Assembly: GCA_001931535.1 (NCBI GenBank)
Contig: CP016211.1
Coordinates: 15,453,501-15,517,500, forward strand
Length of the DNA: 64,000 bases
Origin: Minicystis rosea
GTDB taxonomy: Bacteria > Myxococcota_A > Polyangia > Polyangiales > Polyangiaceae
Direction: 5' to 3'
The notes below the pieces were generated by a model that had not been told where the DNA came from, did no database searches, and saw only the letters and a program-made list of their open reading frames with translations. The number at the start of each line of letters is the position of its first letter. Position 1 is the stretch's first letter. The position numbers were made by a program, and so were the translations under genes. Below, piece by piece: positions 32,589 to 41,477 of the stretch.

Positions 32589-33971
32589 TTGGAGTTGACG
32601 CCGGATCTGGTGATCGCCGACCGCTTCCGCCTCGTGCGCCCCCTCGGCGAGGGCGGGATGGGCGCGGTGTGGCTGGCCACGCACATCCGGCTGCAGATCC
32701 CCTGCGCCGTGAAGTTCATGCGGCCCGAGGTCGCCGCGGAGCCGGCCTACCGCACGCGCTTCGATCGCGAGGCCGTGGCCGCGGCGCAGATCCGCAGCCC
32801 GCACGTGGTCAACATCCTCGACCACGGCGTGTGGGAGGGCGCGCCGTACATCGCCATGGAGTACCTCGAAGGCGAGGACTTGGCGCAGCGCCTCGCGCGA
32901 TCGGGGATGCTCTCGCCCGCGGAGACGGTTCGGATCGTCGCGCAGGTGGCCCGCGCGCTCACGCGGGCCCACGCCGCGTCGCTCGTGCACCGCGATCTCA
33001 AGCCCGGCAACATCTTCCTGGCGCGCGACGACGATCGCGAGCTGATCAAGGTGCTCGACTTCGGCATCGCCAAGGTGAGCTCGCCCGCGACGGGCAACCA
33101 GACCAAGACGGGCGCCATCCTCGGCACGCCCTATTACATGAGCCCGGAGCAGGCCCAGGGCACGAAGACCGTCGATCATCGCACCGATCTGTGGGCCTTG
33201 GCCGTCGTCGTCTTCGAGTGCCTCACGGGCAAGCTCCCCTTCGTGAGCGATGCCTTCGGCGATCTGGTGCTCAAGATCATCGTCGAGGAGATCCCGGTGC
33301 CCTCGCGCGTCGCCGCGGTGCCCGCGGGCTTCGACGCGTGGTGGGCCCACGCGGTGGCGCGCGATCCGGCCGCCCGTTTCCAGAGCGCCAAGGAGATGAG
33401 TGAGGCGCTGGCCGATGCGCTCGGCGTCCCGATCGCCGGAGAAGCCGGCGCGCCGAGCGTGCAAGCGACGCAGGTCCCGGCGCCGGGCGGGCCGCGGACT
33501 CCCGCCGAGGTAACGCCAGCGCGCCCGGGGGTGGAGGCTCCAGGCTCCAGCACGGTGGCGGGAGCCGCCACCACCCTCGGCTCGCCCGCGCGATCGCGAT
33601 CACGTGTGCTCGCGGGGCTGTCGGTCGCCGCCGCCGTGGCCATCGGCATCGGCGTCGTCGCCACGCGCGGGAGCACGCGTGCGATGCCCCCGGCGACCGC
33701 CGCGGCGCAGCCTGCGAACGTCGCGGCGCCTCCCGCAACTTCAGCGGCGGATACGCGCGCGCCCTCGCCCAGCGCGGCCCCGTCGCCGTCCACCGCGGAG
33801 CCCGTGTCGAGCGCGGCTGCGTCCGCGGCGCCGCCCGTCGAAGCCAGCGGCGCGCCTGTTGCTCACACGGCCGGCACGGTCGGCGGCAACGGCCCGCGAC
33901 CGCATGGGAAGGCCGTGAGCCCCAAGGCGCCGGCCTCCGCCGCGCCGCAGGGACACGACATTGGCTTCTGA
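32589..33971 (+). CDS. Hanks-type Ser/Thr kinase with one TM helix and DIGF tail
   Basis: The protein has 460 residues from TTG 32589, with GGGAG at about 32577. An ATG at 32558 is out of frame. The kinase domain is at about residues 12-280: GEGGMGAVW loop, CAVKFM lysine, HRDLKPGN catalytic loop, DFGIAK and YYMSPEQ. A Pro/Ala linker follows; a short repeat at 33529-33551 encodes part of it. One TM helix (about 341-357) precedes a low-complexity tail ending GHDIGF. The downstream DUF2169 gene starts inside its last codons (11-bp overlap), so the two are translationally coupled. Confidence 0.87.
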   Translation: MELTPDLVIADRFRLVRPLGEGGMGAVWLATHIRLQIPCAVKFMRPEVAAEPAYRTRFDREAVAAAQIRSPHVVNILDHGVWEGAPYIAMEYLEGEDLAQRLARSGMLSPAETVRIVAQVARALTRAHAASLVHRDLKPGNIFLARDDDRELIKVLDFGIAKVSSPATGNQTKTGAILGTPYYMSPEQAQGTKTVDHRTDLWALAVVVFECLTGKLPFVSDAFGDLVLKIIVEEIPVPSRVAAVPAGFDAWWAHAVARDPAARFQSAKEMSEALADALGVPIAGEAGAPSVQATQVPAPGGPRTPAEVTPARPGVEAPGSSTVAGAATTLGSPARSRSRVLAGLSVAAAVAIGIGVVATRGSTRAMPPATAAAQPANVAAPPATSAADTRAPSPSAAPSPSTAEPVSSAAASAAPPVEASGAPVAHTAGTVGGNGPRPHGKAVSPKAPASAAPQGHDIGF

Positions 33972-35820
33972 CAAGGACCGTGGGGCCGCCGCAGGATCGA
34001 TCAACACGACGAGGAAGGACGCCAACGCGGGAAGAGCGCCGCCGGACACGACGCTCCCCGTCGACTCCAAGCTTTCGGCGCGGCTCTCGGGCCCAGCGCT
34101 GCCCTTCGTCGGCGCCTCGTCCGCGGTCGCGTGCCACGTGCTCGCGCCGGTGCCGGATGCGACGCCGGTGCCCATCACGCTCGGCGTGTTTCCTTGGCGC
34201 CTTCAGGGCGCGCTGCGCCTCACCGTCGTCGCCAAGGCGACGTTTTCGTTCGCCGACGGCGACGTGGCCGTGCCCATCGCGCCCGACGCGCTCGAGGTGC
34301 GCGACGTCCACCACAAGGGCCGCCCGCTCGCGCACGCCGTGACCGCGAGCGATCGCGTGCCGTGGAAGACGGCGGTCGACGTCACGCTGCTCGGCCACGC
34401 GTGCGCGCCGGCCGGGGAGCACGTCACCGAAGCACGCGCGCGCTTCGCGTTGCTCCATGGAGACACCGCGGTCTTCGACAAGTCGGTGCGCGTGATCGGC
34501 GATCGCGCCACGAAGGACGCCGCGCCGAAGCCCTTCGACAAGATCCCCATCGTGTACGAGCGCACCGTCGGCGGCATCGGCACCCCGAGCAACCCCATCG
34601 GTTGCGCGGGGGACGACGGCGATCTGCCCAACGTCCTCGATCTCGAGAACCCCTATCGCCCTGCTGGTTTCGGGCCCATTCCCGCGGCGTGGCCGCTGCG
34701 CAACAAGCGGCTCGGCGAGACGAAGCGGCCCGATCTCGACGGGCCCGTCATGGAGCTGCCCGCGGGCTTCTCGTTCGCGTACTTCCAGGCCGCGCCGCAG
34801 GATCAGCAGATCCCCGCGCTCCCGCCCGACGCCGTGCTGCTCCTCGAAGGCATGCATCCCGAGCGGCCGTGCGTCTGCGTCACGCTGCCATGCGTGCGCG
34901 CCGTGGGCGCGGCCTACGGCCTCGACGCCGCCGATCCGGACGCGCCGTCGCCGCTCCCGTTCCGCGTCGACACGCTGCACGTGGACGCCGATCGGCGCAC
35001 GTTCACGCTGGTCTTCCGAGCCTACGTGATGCTCGCGGACGATGCGCAGCTCGAGCGCTTGATGATGGCGGCCGGCGTCGGCATCGTCGGCCACGAGCCG
35101 CCCGTGCCGGCGCGCCGGCCACGCGCCGCGTTGCCCGAGCCGTCGCGCACGCTCGATGCGCCGGCCGTCGCGAGCCCCGCGCCGACCGGCACGCTGGACC
35201 TGGCCGCACCCGCGTTCGGCGCGCATCTCGCAACCGCGAGCGCCGACGTCACGCTGCCGCCGCCCGTGATCCACGAGCGCGAGGTCGCGCCCGCCGCGAA
35301 GCGCAGCGCCGCGCCCTTCTTCCACGATCTCACCAAGCTGCGCGCCCTCGCGGACGGCGCCCCGCGATCCGCGCGCGCGCCCGGCGCGCCGCCTTCACCC
35401 GAGGAGCTGATCACCCTCGAGCGCTACGCCGCCATCGCCGCAGCGCTCGACGAGCACGGCGTGCGTCGCGCCGACGTGCTGGCTGCCGCGGAGGTCGACG
35501 CCGCCGTCTTCCGCAAGGCCGAGCTCCATTGGAAGCGCGCCATGGCGCAGGGCTCCCGTCGCGGTGATCACGGCCTGCGCGATCGCTTCGACGAGGCCTA
35601 CGTCGCTGCCTGGGAGGCGGAGAATCCCGATCGCTTCGTGCTCGCCCACTACGCGTCCGCGCGCCACGCCGAGCGCCGCGGTCTGCTCGCCGTCGAGCTC
35701 GACGATCAAGGCCTCCACGCCGGCCTCGGGATGCGCCTCTGCCGCGTGTGGCGCCGCCGCGTCGACGCCGATCCCGAGAAGCGCGCGGCGCTCGATCACG
35801 CCCTCGCCGACGCGCGCTGA
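33961..35820 (+). CDS. DUF2169 protein with extra C-terminal helical domain
   Basis: The protein has 619 residues from TTG 33961 (11-bp overlap with the kinase gene). The DUF2169 core runs from about residue 60 to 380, with a KATFSFADGDV strand, the VYERTVGGIG motif and a NPIGCAG segment; later FSFAYFQAAPQDQ and ILLLEGMHP-like strands are seen (LLLEGMHPE). GPALPF sits at residues 44-49, a peptide repeated six times in the protein encoded at 39602-41224. After a Pro/Ala linker, residues of about 482-560 form a helical domain starting ITLERYAAIAAALDEHG that recurs four more times in the two genes at 39183-41224. This ties those genes to the T6SS island. Confidence 0.78.
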   Translation: MASDKDRGAAAGSINTTRKDANAGRAPPDTTLPVDSKLSARLSGPALPFVGASSAVACHVLAPVPDATPVPITLGVFPWRLQGALRLTVVAKATFSFADGDVAVPIAPDALEVRDVHHKGRPLAHAVTASDRVPWKTAVDVTLLGHACAPAGEHVTEARARFALLHGDTAVFDKSVRVIGDRATKDAAPKPFDKIPIVYERTVGGIGTPSNPIGCAGDDGDLPNVLDLENPYRPAGFGPIPAAWPLRNKRLGETKRPDLDGPVMELPAGFSFAYFQAAPQDQQIPALPPDAVLLLEGMHPERPCVCVTLPCVRAVGAAYGLDAADPDAPSPLPFRVDTLHVDADRRTFTLVFRAYVMLADDAQLERLMMAAGVGIVGHEPPVPARRPRAALPEPSRTLDAPAVASPAPTGTLDLAAPAFGAHLATASADVTLPPPVIHEREVAPAAKRSAAPFFHDLTKLRALADGAPRSARAPGAPPSPEELITLERYAAIAAALDEHGVRRADVLAAAEVDAAVFRKAELHWKRAMAQGSRRGDHGLRDRFDEAYVAAWEAENPDRFVLAHYASARHAERRGLLAVELDDQGLHAGLGMRLCRVWRRRVDADPEKRAALDHALADAR

Positions 35821-35830
35821 CCGCCGCCCC

Positions 35831-35852
35831 GCTGGAGGCGCGAGCCTCCACC
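35831..35852. repeat. Short inverted repeat, also found at 23481 and 33529
   Basis: GCTGGAGGC and GCCTCCACC flank a short spacer (CGCGA region), forming a small hairpin in the gap before the PEGA-type gene. On the opposite strand it matches the copy at 23481-23502 except in the loop. A related copy at 33529-33551 lies inside the linker of a kinase gene. Confidence 0.55.
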
Positions 35853-35960
35853 CTGGAGGCGTGAAGCGCCACGCCGCGCGCAGAACACCGCGCATTCTCC
35901 CGCTCCACGGCGTGGCGCATCGGTTGCACGAGCGCTGGTGCCCCTTCCAACGAGGCCCAG

Positions 35961-36983
35961 ATGAAACTTCGCTCCACCATCGTCGCCTTGATGCTCGCGG
36001 CCGCGCTCGTCCCGAGCGTCGCACGCGCAGACACGTCGGACATCGATCGCGCCACGGCGCGTACGCTCACGCTGGAGGGCTACGAAGCCCTCGATCGCAA
36101 GGACTACGCGACCGCCGCCGATCGCTTCGCGCGCGCCGACACGCTCTTCCACGCACCCACGGTCGCGCTCGGTCTGGCGCATGCCCAGGTCGGCTTGGGC
36201 AAGCTCGTGGAGGCGCTCGTCACCTACAGCCGCATCGCCCACGAGGTGCTGCCGGCCGGCGCGCCGCCGGCCTTCGTCAAAGCGAGCGACGACGCGCGCG
36301 TGGAGATGGCCGCGCTCATGCCGCGCATCCCCAACGTCGTGATCATCGTGCGCGGAGCCGAAGGCGTGAAGGTGACGATGGATGGGGTCGACGTGCCCGC
36401 GGCCGCGCTGGGCGTGAAGCGCGCGGCCGATCCCGGCGCGCACGTCATCCGCGCGACCGCGCCCGGCATGCTGCCCGCGGAGGTGCGCCTCTCCCTGCTC
36501 GAAGGGAAGGTCGAGAACGTCGACCTCACGCTGAACCCCGATCCCGCCGCGCCGCGCGCCCTGCCGCAGCCGCCCGCGATCGCGCCTCCGCTGACCGCGC
36601 CGCTCGCGCCGTCGCCTCCGCCCGCCGCGCCCGAAGGCATCTCGACCCACAAGGCGCTCGGCCTCGCCGCGCTCGGCACCGGCGCCACCGGCCTCGTCGT
36701 CGGTGCGATCACCGGCGGCCTCGCGCTGGCGAAGCACGGCGCCATCCTCGACCAGTGCCCGGACGGCCGCTGCTACGCGAGCCAACAGAGCGCGCTCGCA
36801 TCGGATGTCGACGCCTTCCACACGCTCGGCACCGTCTCGACCGCGACGTTCGCCGCCGGCGGCGTGCTCGCCGCTACGGGCGTCGTCCTCCTCGTCACCG
36901 CGCCGAAGGGCAAGCCCACGCGCGAGGCCACCGTGAAACCGCTGCTCGGGCCCGGCTTCGTCGGCGCCGCCGGGAGGTTCTGA
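35961..36983 (+). CDS. TPR/PEGA-type envelope protein with C-terminal membrane helices
   Basis: The protein has 340 residues. A signal peptide (cleavage after ARA near residue 23) precedes a TPR-like helical pair (EGYEALDRKDYATAADRFARAD). A beta domain at about 125-195 (VVIIVRGAEGVKVTMDGVDV) is a PEGA-type module. A Pro/Ala linker is followed by two hydrophobic segments (about 235-252 and 292-315), which are typical of this very common myxobacterial architecture. Function is unknown; cell-envelope assembly or binding is the usual guess. It starts just after the T6SS genes and is followed, with a 2-bp gap, by the beta-helix lipoprotein gene. Confidence 0.7.
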   Translation: MKLRSTIVALMLAAALVPSVARADTSDIDRATARTLTLEGYEALDRKDYATAADRFARADTLFHAPTVALGLAHAQVGLGKLVEALVTYSRIAHEVLPAGAPPAFVKASDDARVEMAALMPRIPNVVIIVRGAEGVKVTMDGVDVPAAALGVKRAADPGAHVIRATAPGMLPAEVRLSLLEGKVENVDLTLNPDPAAPRALPQPPAIAPPLTAPLAPSPPPAAPEGISTHKALGLAALGTGATGLVVGAITGGLALAKHGAILDQCPDGRCYASQQSALASDVDAFHTLGTVSTATFAAGGVLAATGVVLLVTAPKGKPTREATVKPLLGPGFVGAAGRF

Positions 36984-36985
36984 TC

Positions 36986-38944
36986 ATGCGCCACCGAATC
37001 CAAGCCCTGCTCCTCGCCTCCCTCGCCGTCGCCTCCGCGGGCAGCGGCTGCACCAGCGTCCTCGGCGACATCACCTTCGATCGCAGCACCGGCGGCGCGG
37101 GCGGCGACGGCGGCAGCACGTCGTCGTCGGGCACCGGCGGCGCGACCGCGTCCTCTTCATCGGGCACCGGCGGTGCAAGCACATCGTCTTCGTCGGGCAC
37201 CGGCGGCGCGACCGCGTCGTCTTCGTCGAGCGCCGCGAGCAGCTCCTCCGGCGGCGTGATGTGCGGCGCCGGCAAGTACGAGTATCCAGCCGGTTCCGGC
37301 ACCTGCATCGACGATCCCTGCCTGCCGAACCCCTGCGATCATCCCGGTCTTTGCGCCAACGACACGGGCTCCGCGGTGTGCACGTGCGTCTTCTTCGCCG
37401 ACGGTGCCGCCGCCGGCGCCGGCAACGGGACCTCGTGGAAGGACGCATTCACCGACATCCAATCCGCAGTCGATGCGGCCTCGGCGGAGGTGAAGGCCGG
37501 CGCGACCACGTGCGACGTCTGGGTCAAGGAAGGCACGTACCGCGTCTACGACGCGAGCGACACGCACAACGGCCTCGTGCTTCGGCAGAACGTGGGCGTC
37601 TACGGCGGCTTTGCAGGCACCGAGACGCTCCGCACCGCGGCCGATCCCAAGGCGCACCCGACCATCCTGAACGGGCAGGACGCGACGGATCCCACGCTCC
37701 ACGTCAATCACACCGTCGCCGTCTACGACGCCGAGAACGTCACGCTCGATGGCTTCACCATCCGCGGCGGGAGCGCGACCCAAGGGCCGACCCCCGAGGA
37801 TCAAAAGGGCGGCGGCGTCATGGCCTACGTCTTCAACGGCACCACGTCGCTCACGATCTCACGCTGCGAGATCACGGCCAACGCCGCGCTCTCCGGCGGC
37901 GGTATCGGCGTGGCCGCGCAGAACAACCACCCGCTCACCATCACGGTGATCGACTCCGACATCCACGGCAACAGCTCGGCCTACGGCGGCGGCGGCATGA
38001 GCTGCGCCGGGGTCCTGTGCACGCTGAAGAACACCTCCTTCTGCGCCAACACCGGATCGAGCGGCGCGGGCCTCGCGTCGTTCGCGCCCACCGTCGCCGA
38101 TCACGTCACCTTCGCCGAGAACATCTCCTCGGGCGACGGCGGCGGCCTGTGGCTCCAGTACCAGGATGCGTCCACCGCGCTCACCAACCTCGTCTTCCGC
38201 GGCAACCGTGCCGGCAGCGGGCGCGCCGGCGGCCTCATGCTCGACGGCACCAGCGCGAGCGTGAAGCTCGTCAACGCCGCCTTCGTGGGCAACACCGCGA
38301 TCGACGGCGGCGCGATCTACGACGGCACCACCTCCGGGATCACCTGCATCGGCTGCACCATCACCGCGAACCGCGGCACCACCACCGGCGACGGGATCTC
38401 CTGGGCCAACGCCGGCCCCACGCTCCACAACAGCATCGTGTGGGGCAACCCGAGCCCGACCGTTCCTTCGATCGGCAAGGACATCATGCCGGCCACGTGG
38501 GCGATGATCACCGCCACGCACTCCGACATCCATGGCTACACGCCAAGCGGAGGCACTGTGCTCGATCAGAGCCCGCTCTTCGTGTCGCTCCCCACGTTCT
38601 TCGATGCGGTGGCGAGCGCCGCGGCGAGCACCACCACCGTCACGGTCTCCTCGAGCTCCAAGTACGCGAGCGGCGACGTCATCGAGATCGGCGGTGACGG
38701 CGTGGCGCGCACCGTCTCGGCCTCGAGCAGCAACGTCGTCACCTTCGCTCCCGCGCTCGGCGCGCCCGCGCCCGCAGGCACGTCGATCCGCAACTGGGGC
38801 ACCGCGCTCGGCACCATCGATCTGCACGTCGGCGCCGCGTCACCTTGCATCAACACCGCGGACGCGTCCCTGGCCAGCACCACCGACGTCGAAGGCGACG
38901 CGCGCATCGGCGCGCCCGACATCGGCGCCTACGAGAGCCACTGA
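36986..38944 (+). CDS. Right-handed beta-helix (PbH1-type) lipoprotein
   Basis: The protein has 652 residues from ATG 36986. The lipobox is at AGSGC, near residue 22. A Gly/Ser/Thr tether follows, including an 11-residue unit GTGGATASSSS present three times (33-bp DNA repeats, 37129-37227). An EGF-like Cys block (CIDDPCLPNPCDHPGLC) comes next, and the rest carries many parallel-helix repeats with GGG-turns (NALSGGG-type, SGGGIGVAAQNN, GGGMSCAG). Beta-helix lipoproteins of this type bind or cleave polysaccharides, but no catalytic residues could be identified. It starts 2 bp after the upstream stop, so they form one operon. Confidence 0.75.
   Translation: MRHRIQALLLASLAVASAGSGCTSVLGDITFDRSTGGAGGDGGSTSSSGTGGATASSSSGTGGASTSSSSGTGGATASSSSSAASSSSGGVMCGAGKYEYPAGSGTCIDDPCLPNPCDHPGLCANDTGSAVCTCVFFADGAAAGAGNGTSWKDAFTDIQSAVDAASAEVKAGATTCDVWVKEGTYRVYDASDTHNGLVLRQNVGVYGGFAGTETLRTAADPKAHPTILNGQDATDPTLHVNHTVAVYDAENVTLDGFTIRGGSATQGPTPEDQKGGGVMAYVFNGTTSLTISRCEITANAALSGGGIGVAAQNNHPLTITVIDSDIHGNSSAYGGGGMSCAGVLCTLKNTSFCANTGSSGAGLASFAPTVADHVTFAENISSGDGGGLWLQYQDASTALTNLVFRGNRAGSGRAGGLMLDGTSASVKLVNAAFVGNTAIDGGAIYDGTTSGITCIGCTITANRGTTTGDGISWANAGPTLHNSIVWGNPSPTVPSIGKDIMPATWAMITATHSDIHGYTPSGGTVLDQSPLFVSLPTFFDAVASAAASTTTVTVSSSSKYASGDVIEIGGDGVARTVSASSSNVVTFAPALGAPAPAGTSIRNWGTALGTIDLHVGAASPCINTADASLASTTDVEGDARIGAPDIGAYESH
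37129..37227 (+). repeat. Three 33-bp in-frame tandem repeats (lipoprotein tether)
   Basis: Units begin at 37129, 37162 and 37195 and each encodes GTGGATASSSS or a close variant. In-frame repeats of this kind can change tether length by slippage. Confidence 0.8.
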
Positions 38945-39182
38945 GCCCGCGCTCTCTCGATGCGGCACGACGAGAGTCGATGTGATCCTCTCGTCGTCGC
39001 CGACGATCCTGCTCTCCCCGCTCTCCTCACCGATCGCCTGAGTTGCTTCGCCGACGAGCCAGTGTGCCCGCTCGAGGTGCTTCATCCAGGGCGAAGCGGG
39101 ATCGGCGGCGGGGAGCCGATGACCACGCAGATGGACGGTTCGGCCACTTTCGCTCGCGAGCGTCGAGTACCATGCGCTGCAC

Positions 39183-39605
39183 GTGGATCTCTCCATCGAG
39201 GTATACGCCGCGGTGATGGCCGAGCTCGCTGCCGCGGGGGATGCGCGCGCCGAGGTGCTCGCGCGCCGCGGGCTCGACGAGGCTCGCTGGGATGTCGTCG
39301 ATGCCTACTGGCAGGGACGACTCTCTGAAGCGCTCGAACAGGAAGACGACGGGTTGGCCGAGATTGTCTCGGCGTACACCGCTGCCTACGAGGCGGCCCA
39401 GCGCGCGCTCGCGCCGCCCATCTCGATCGAGCAGCTCGCCACGGCGACTCGACTCTTTCAGGCCAACGGCGATCTGCGCGCCTCGCTCGCGAAGGTCGGC
39501 ATCTCGCTGGCCGACTACGTCCGAGGGACGGAGCACTGGAGCCGACAGCTCGCGACCGATCCAGACGTCGAGCGGCGGTTCGACGAGGCGCTGCGCGGGC
39601 GGTGA
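39183..39605 (+). CDS. Two-domain protein of the island's repeated helical domain family
   Basis: The protein has 140 residues from GTG 39183. It consists of two copies of the repeat domain: copy 1 from the start (LSIEVYAAVMAELAAAGD, then VLARRGLDEARWD and YWQGRLSEA), and copy 2 from about residue 80 (ISIEQLATATRLFQANGD, then LAKVGISLADYV and HWSRQL). The same domain ends the DUF2169 protein encoded at 33961-35820. I do not recognise a named family. The next gene starts in the GTGA overlap, so they are co-translated. The gene begins 238 bp after the beta-helix gene, with no clear promoter. Confidence 0.7.
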   Translation: MDLSIEVYAAVMAELAAAGDARAEVLARRGLDEARWDVVDAYWQGRLSEALEQEDDGLAEIVSAYTAAYEAAQRALAPPISIEQLATATRLFQANGDLRASLAKVGISLADYVRGTEHWSRQLATDPDVERRFDEALRGR

Positions 39606-41224
39606 GCCTCGGCGCCGACCTGACAACGGTGCCGTTCGCACCTACCATGCGGTCCGTGCCCACGCAGGTGACGCTCGAGCGATACGCGGAGATCCGTGCC
39701 GAGATGGAGGCTGGAGCGCTGCGCGACGACGTGCTCTCGCGCGCGGGGCTCTCGGCCGACGCGTGGACGGCGGCGCAACGGGATTGGCTCGAGAGCATGG
39801 GCGCCGAGATCGCACGCGGGCGCTTCGAGCTGACCCATCGCTACGCGCAAGCCTTCGTCGAACGGCAGCGGGCGCTGGCGGCCGCGCGCGCTCCCGCAGC
39901 CCACGCGCCGAGCGCACCCGCGACGGCGTCTCCACCGCTCGAGGAGAGCGCACCACGCCCCATCGAAGCGAAGCCGACCTTCCTCGCAACAGGTGCCGCG
40001 GCCGACACGGCGATACCGAACGTGCCCGTGGTCCGACCCGCGAACCCGCTCTTGTCGGGGACCATGAGCGCCGACGTCTCTGCGTTCCGACCCGCGCTGC
40101 CTTTCGACGCGCAGGCGCAAGCGGCGGAGGCGCCACCGGCGCCGGGGCCACAGGCACTGCCCGCTGTGAGACGCGCGCCCGCGGAGCTCTCGGGAACGTC
40201 GATGGGTTTCGCCGCACCGAAGGGGCCCGCGTTGCCGTTCGCGCCGAGCGTGCCGATGTCGGACGCGACGCTGTTCGGCCTGCCCAAAGCGCTTGGCAGC
40301 GAAGGCACGGCGGACGGCACATTGCAGGGGGTCGTCGAACCGAAGGGGCCTGCGCTTCCGTTTGCTTCAGGCGCCGTCAGCTCGTTGGCGAGCCCAGGAG
40401 CTGGGACACCCGCGACACCGGCGAGCGCGCCACCCGTCAAGCGCGCGCCTGCTGAGCTTTCGGGAACGTCGATGGGTTTCGTCGCACCCAAGGGGCCCGC
40501 GTTGCCGTTCGCGCCGAGCGTGCCGATGTCGGACGCGACGCTGTTCGGCCTGCCCAAAGCGCTTGGCAGCGAAGGCACGGCGGACGGCACATTGCAGGGG
40601 GTCGTCGAACCGAAGGGGCCTGCGCTTCCGTTCGTTTCGGGCGCTGTCACGCCGTCGACGAGCCCTGCACCGGTCGCGACGCCGTCGACCACGCCACCCG
40701 TCAAGCGCGCGCCTGCTGAGCTTTCGGGAACGTCGATGGGGTTCGCTGCACCACGAGGACCAGCGCTCCCTTTCGCGGGTGGGCGCCCTCCCGCCGAATC
40801 GTCGCTTCAGGTCGCGCACGACGTGATCGCGCGTGATGGTGCAGGGCCGAGCGCAGCGTTCAATGCGCCCTCAGCACTGCCATCCTCGGGCAGCGCGCAG
40901 CGGCTCGCGCGCTCCGCCGTCGACGTCGATGGCACCCTGGATTCGACGGTAGCGCCCGCAAGGGTGCCTTTCGCCAGCACGGCTGAGCCTGCGCCGCCGG
41001 CTGGGTTGTCGCTCCAGCAGTACGCCTCGCTGTGCGTCGAGCTCGCCGTCGTGCCCGCAGAAGCGGGCGAGACCTTGCATCGTTATCGAATCACCGCCGA
41101 GCAGCGGAAAGCGCTGGACGAATACTGGCAAGGTCGCATGTCGGCCGACCCGATGGTTCGAGCGACGTTTGATCAGGCCCATGCAGCGTACGAGGCGTGG
41201 TTCGTGGCGTCGCGCGCGAGGTGA
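39602..41224 (+). CDS. Repeat protein with two terminal helical domains and GPALPF peptides
   Basis: The protein has 540 residues if it starts at GTG 39602 in the GTGA overlap; ATG 39647 is also possible and would begin nearer the first domain. The N-terminal domain (VTLERYAEIRAEMEAG, VLSRAGLSADAW, DWLESMGAE) and C-terminal domain (LSLQQYASLCVELAVV, ITAEQRKALDEYWQGRM) belong to the island's repeat family. Between them lies a Pro/Ala/Ser-rich segment with GPALPF five times (plus one RPALPF) and units of GTSMGFAAPKGP. Two near-identical units of about 270 bp, plus part of a third, make up this part. A flexible linker or tether is likely. No signal peptide is seen. Confidence 0.7.
   Translation: MSLGADLTTVPFAPTMRSVPTQVTLERYAEIRAEMEAGALRDDVLSRAGLSADAWTAAQRDWLESMGAEIARGRFELTHRYAQAFVERQRALAAARAPAAHAPSAPATASPPLEESAPRPIEAKPTFLATGAAADTAIPNVPVVRPANPLLSGTMSADVSAFRPALPFDAQAQAAEAPPAPGPQALPAVRRAPAELSGTSMGFAAPKGPALPFAPSVPMSDATLFGLPKALGSEGTADGTLQGVVEPKGPALPFASGAVSSLASPGAGTPATPASAPPVKRAPAELSGTSMGFVAPKGPALPFAPSVPMSDATLFGLPKALGSEGTADGTLQGVVEPKGPALPFVSGAVTPSTSPAPVATPSTTPPVKRAPAELSGTSMGFAAPRGPALPFAGGRPPAESSLQVAHDVIARDGAGPSAAFNAPSALPSSGSAQRLARSAVDVDGTLDSTVAPARVPFASTAEPAPPAGLSLQQYASLCVELAVVPAEAGETLHRYRITAEQRKALDEYWQGRMSADPMVRATFDQAHAAYEAWFVASRAR
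40174..40774 (+). repeat. Near-identical 270-bp tandem repeats inside a coding region
   Basis: The marker GGGAACGTCGATGGGTTTCG occurs at 40192 and 40462, and its variant with GGG-GTTCG at 40726, giving unit lengths of 270 and 264 bp. Units 1 and 2 are almost identical for about 200 bp, and the third is partial. They keep the frame. Such recent duplication implies that copy number may vary between strains. Confidence 0.85.
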
Positions 41225-41423
41225 GTCGTTGGTGGCCTCGGTGCACGATCTCCGAGGCGCTTGTCCATCATCTGCCCATCCGTGATCGGGGGTAGCGCCT
41301 TTGATAAAACCTCTGGGTCGCGGTCGTCGCGAGGCGCGTCGTCGAGAAGGAATTCACCGAGCCGCCCGTCACGAGGTGCGGTGTGAAGCGAGCCTTCCGC
41401 AGCGGCGGTTGGGGAAAGGTGCT

Positions 41424-41455
41424 TTCCGCAGCGGCTTCCAATGGCCGCTGCGGAA
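41424..41455. terminator. 12-bp perfect hairpin between convergent genes
   Basis: TTCCGCAGCGGC (41424-41435), an 8-nt loop and GCCGCTGCGGAA (41444-41455) pair perfectly between the repeat-protein gene (+) and lysA (-). It is 22 bp from the lysA stop. No long U-run follows on either strand, but it is a likely end point for one or both genes. Confidence 0.6.
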
Positions 41456-41477
41456 CGTGAGCGGCTCTCGGTTGCGC

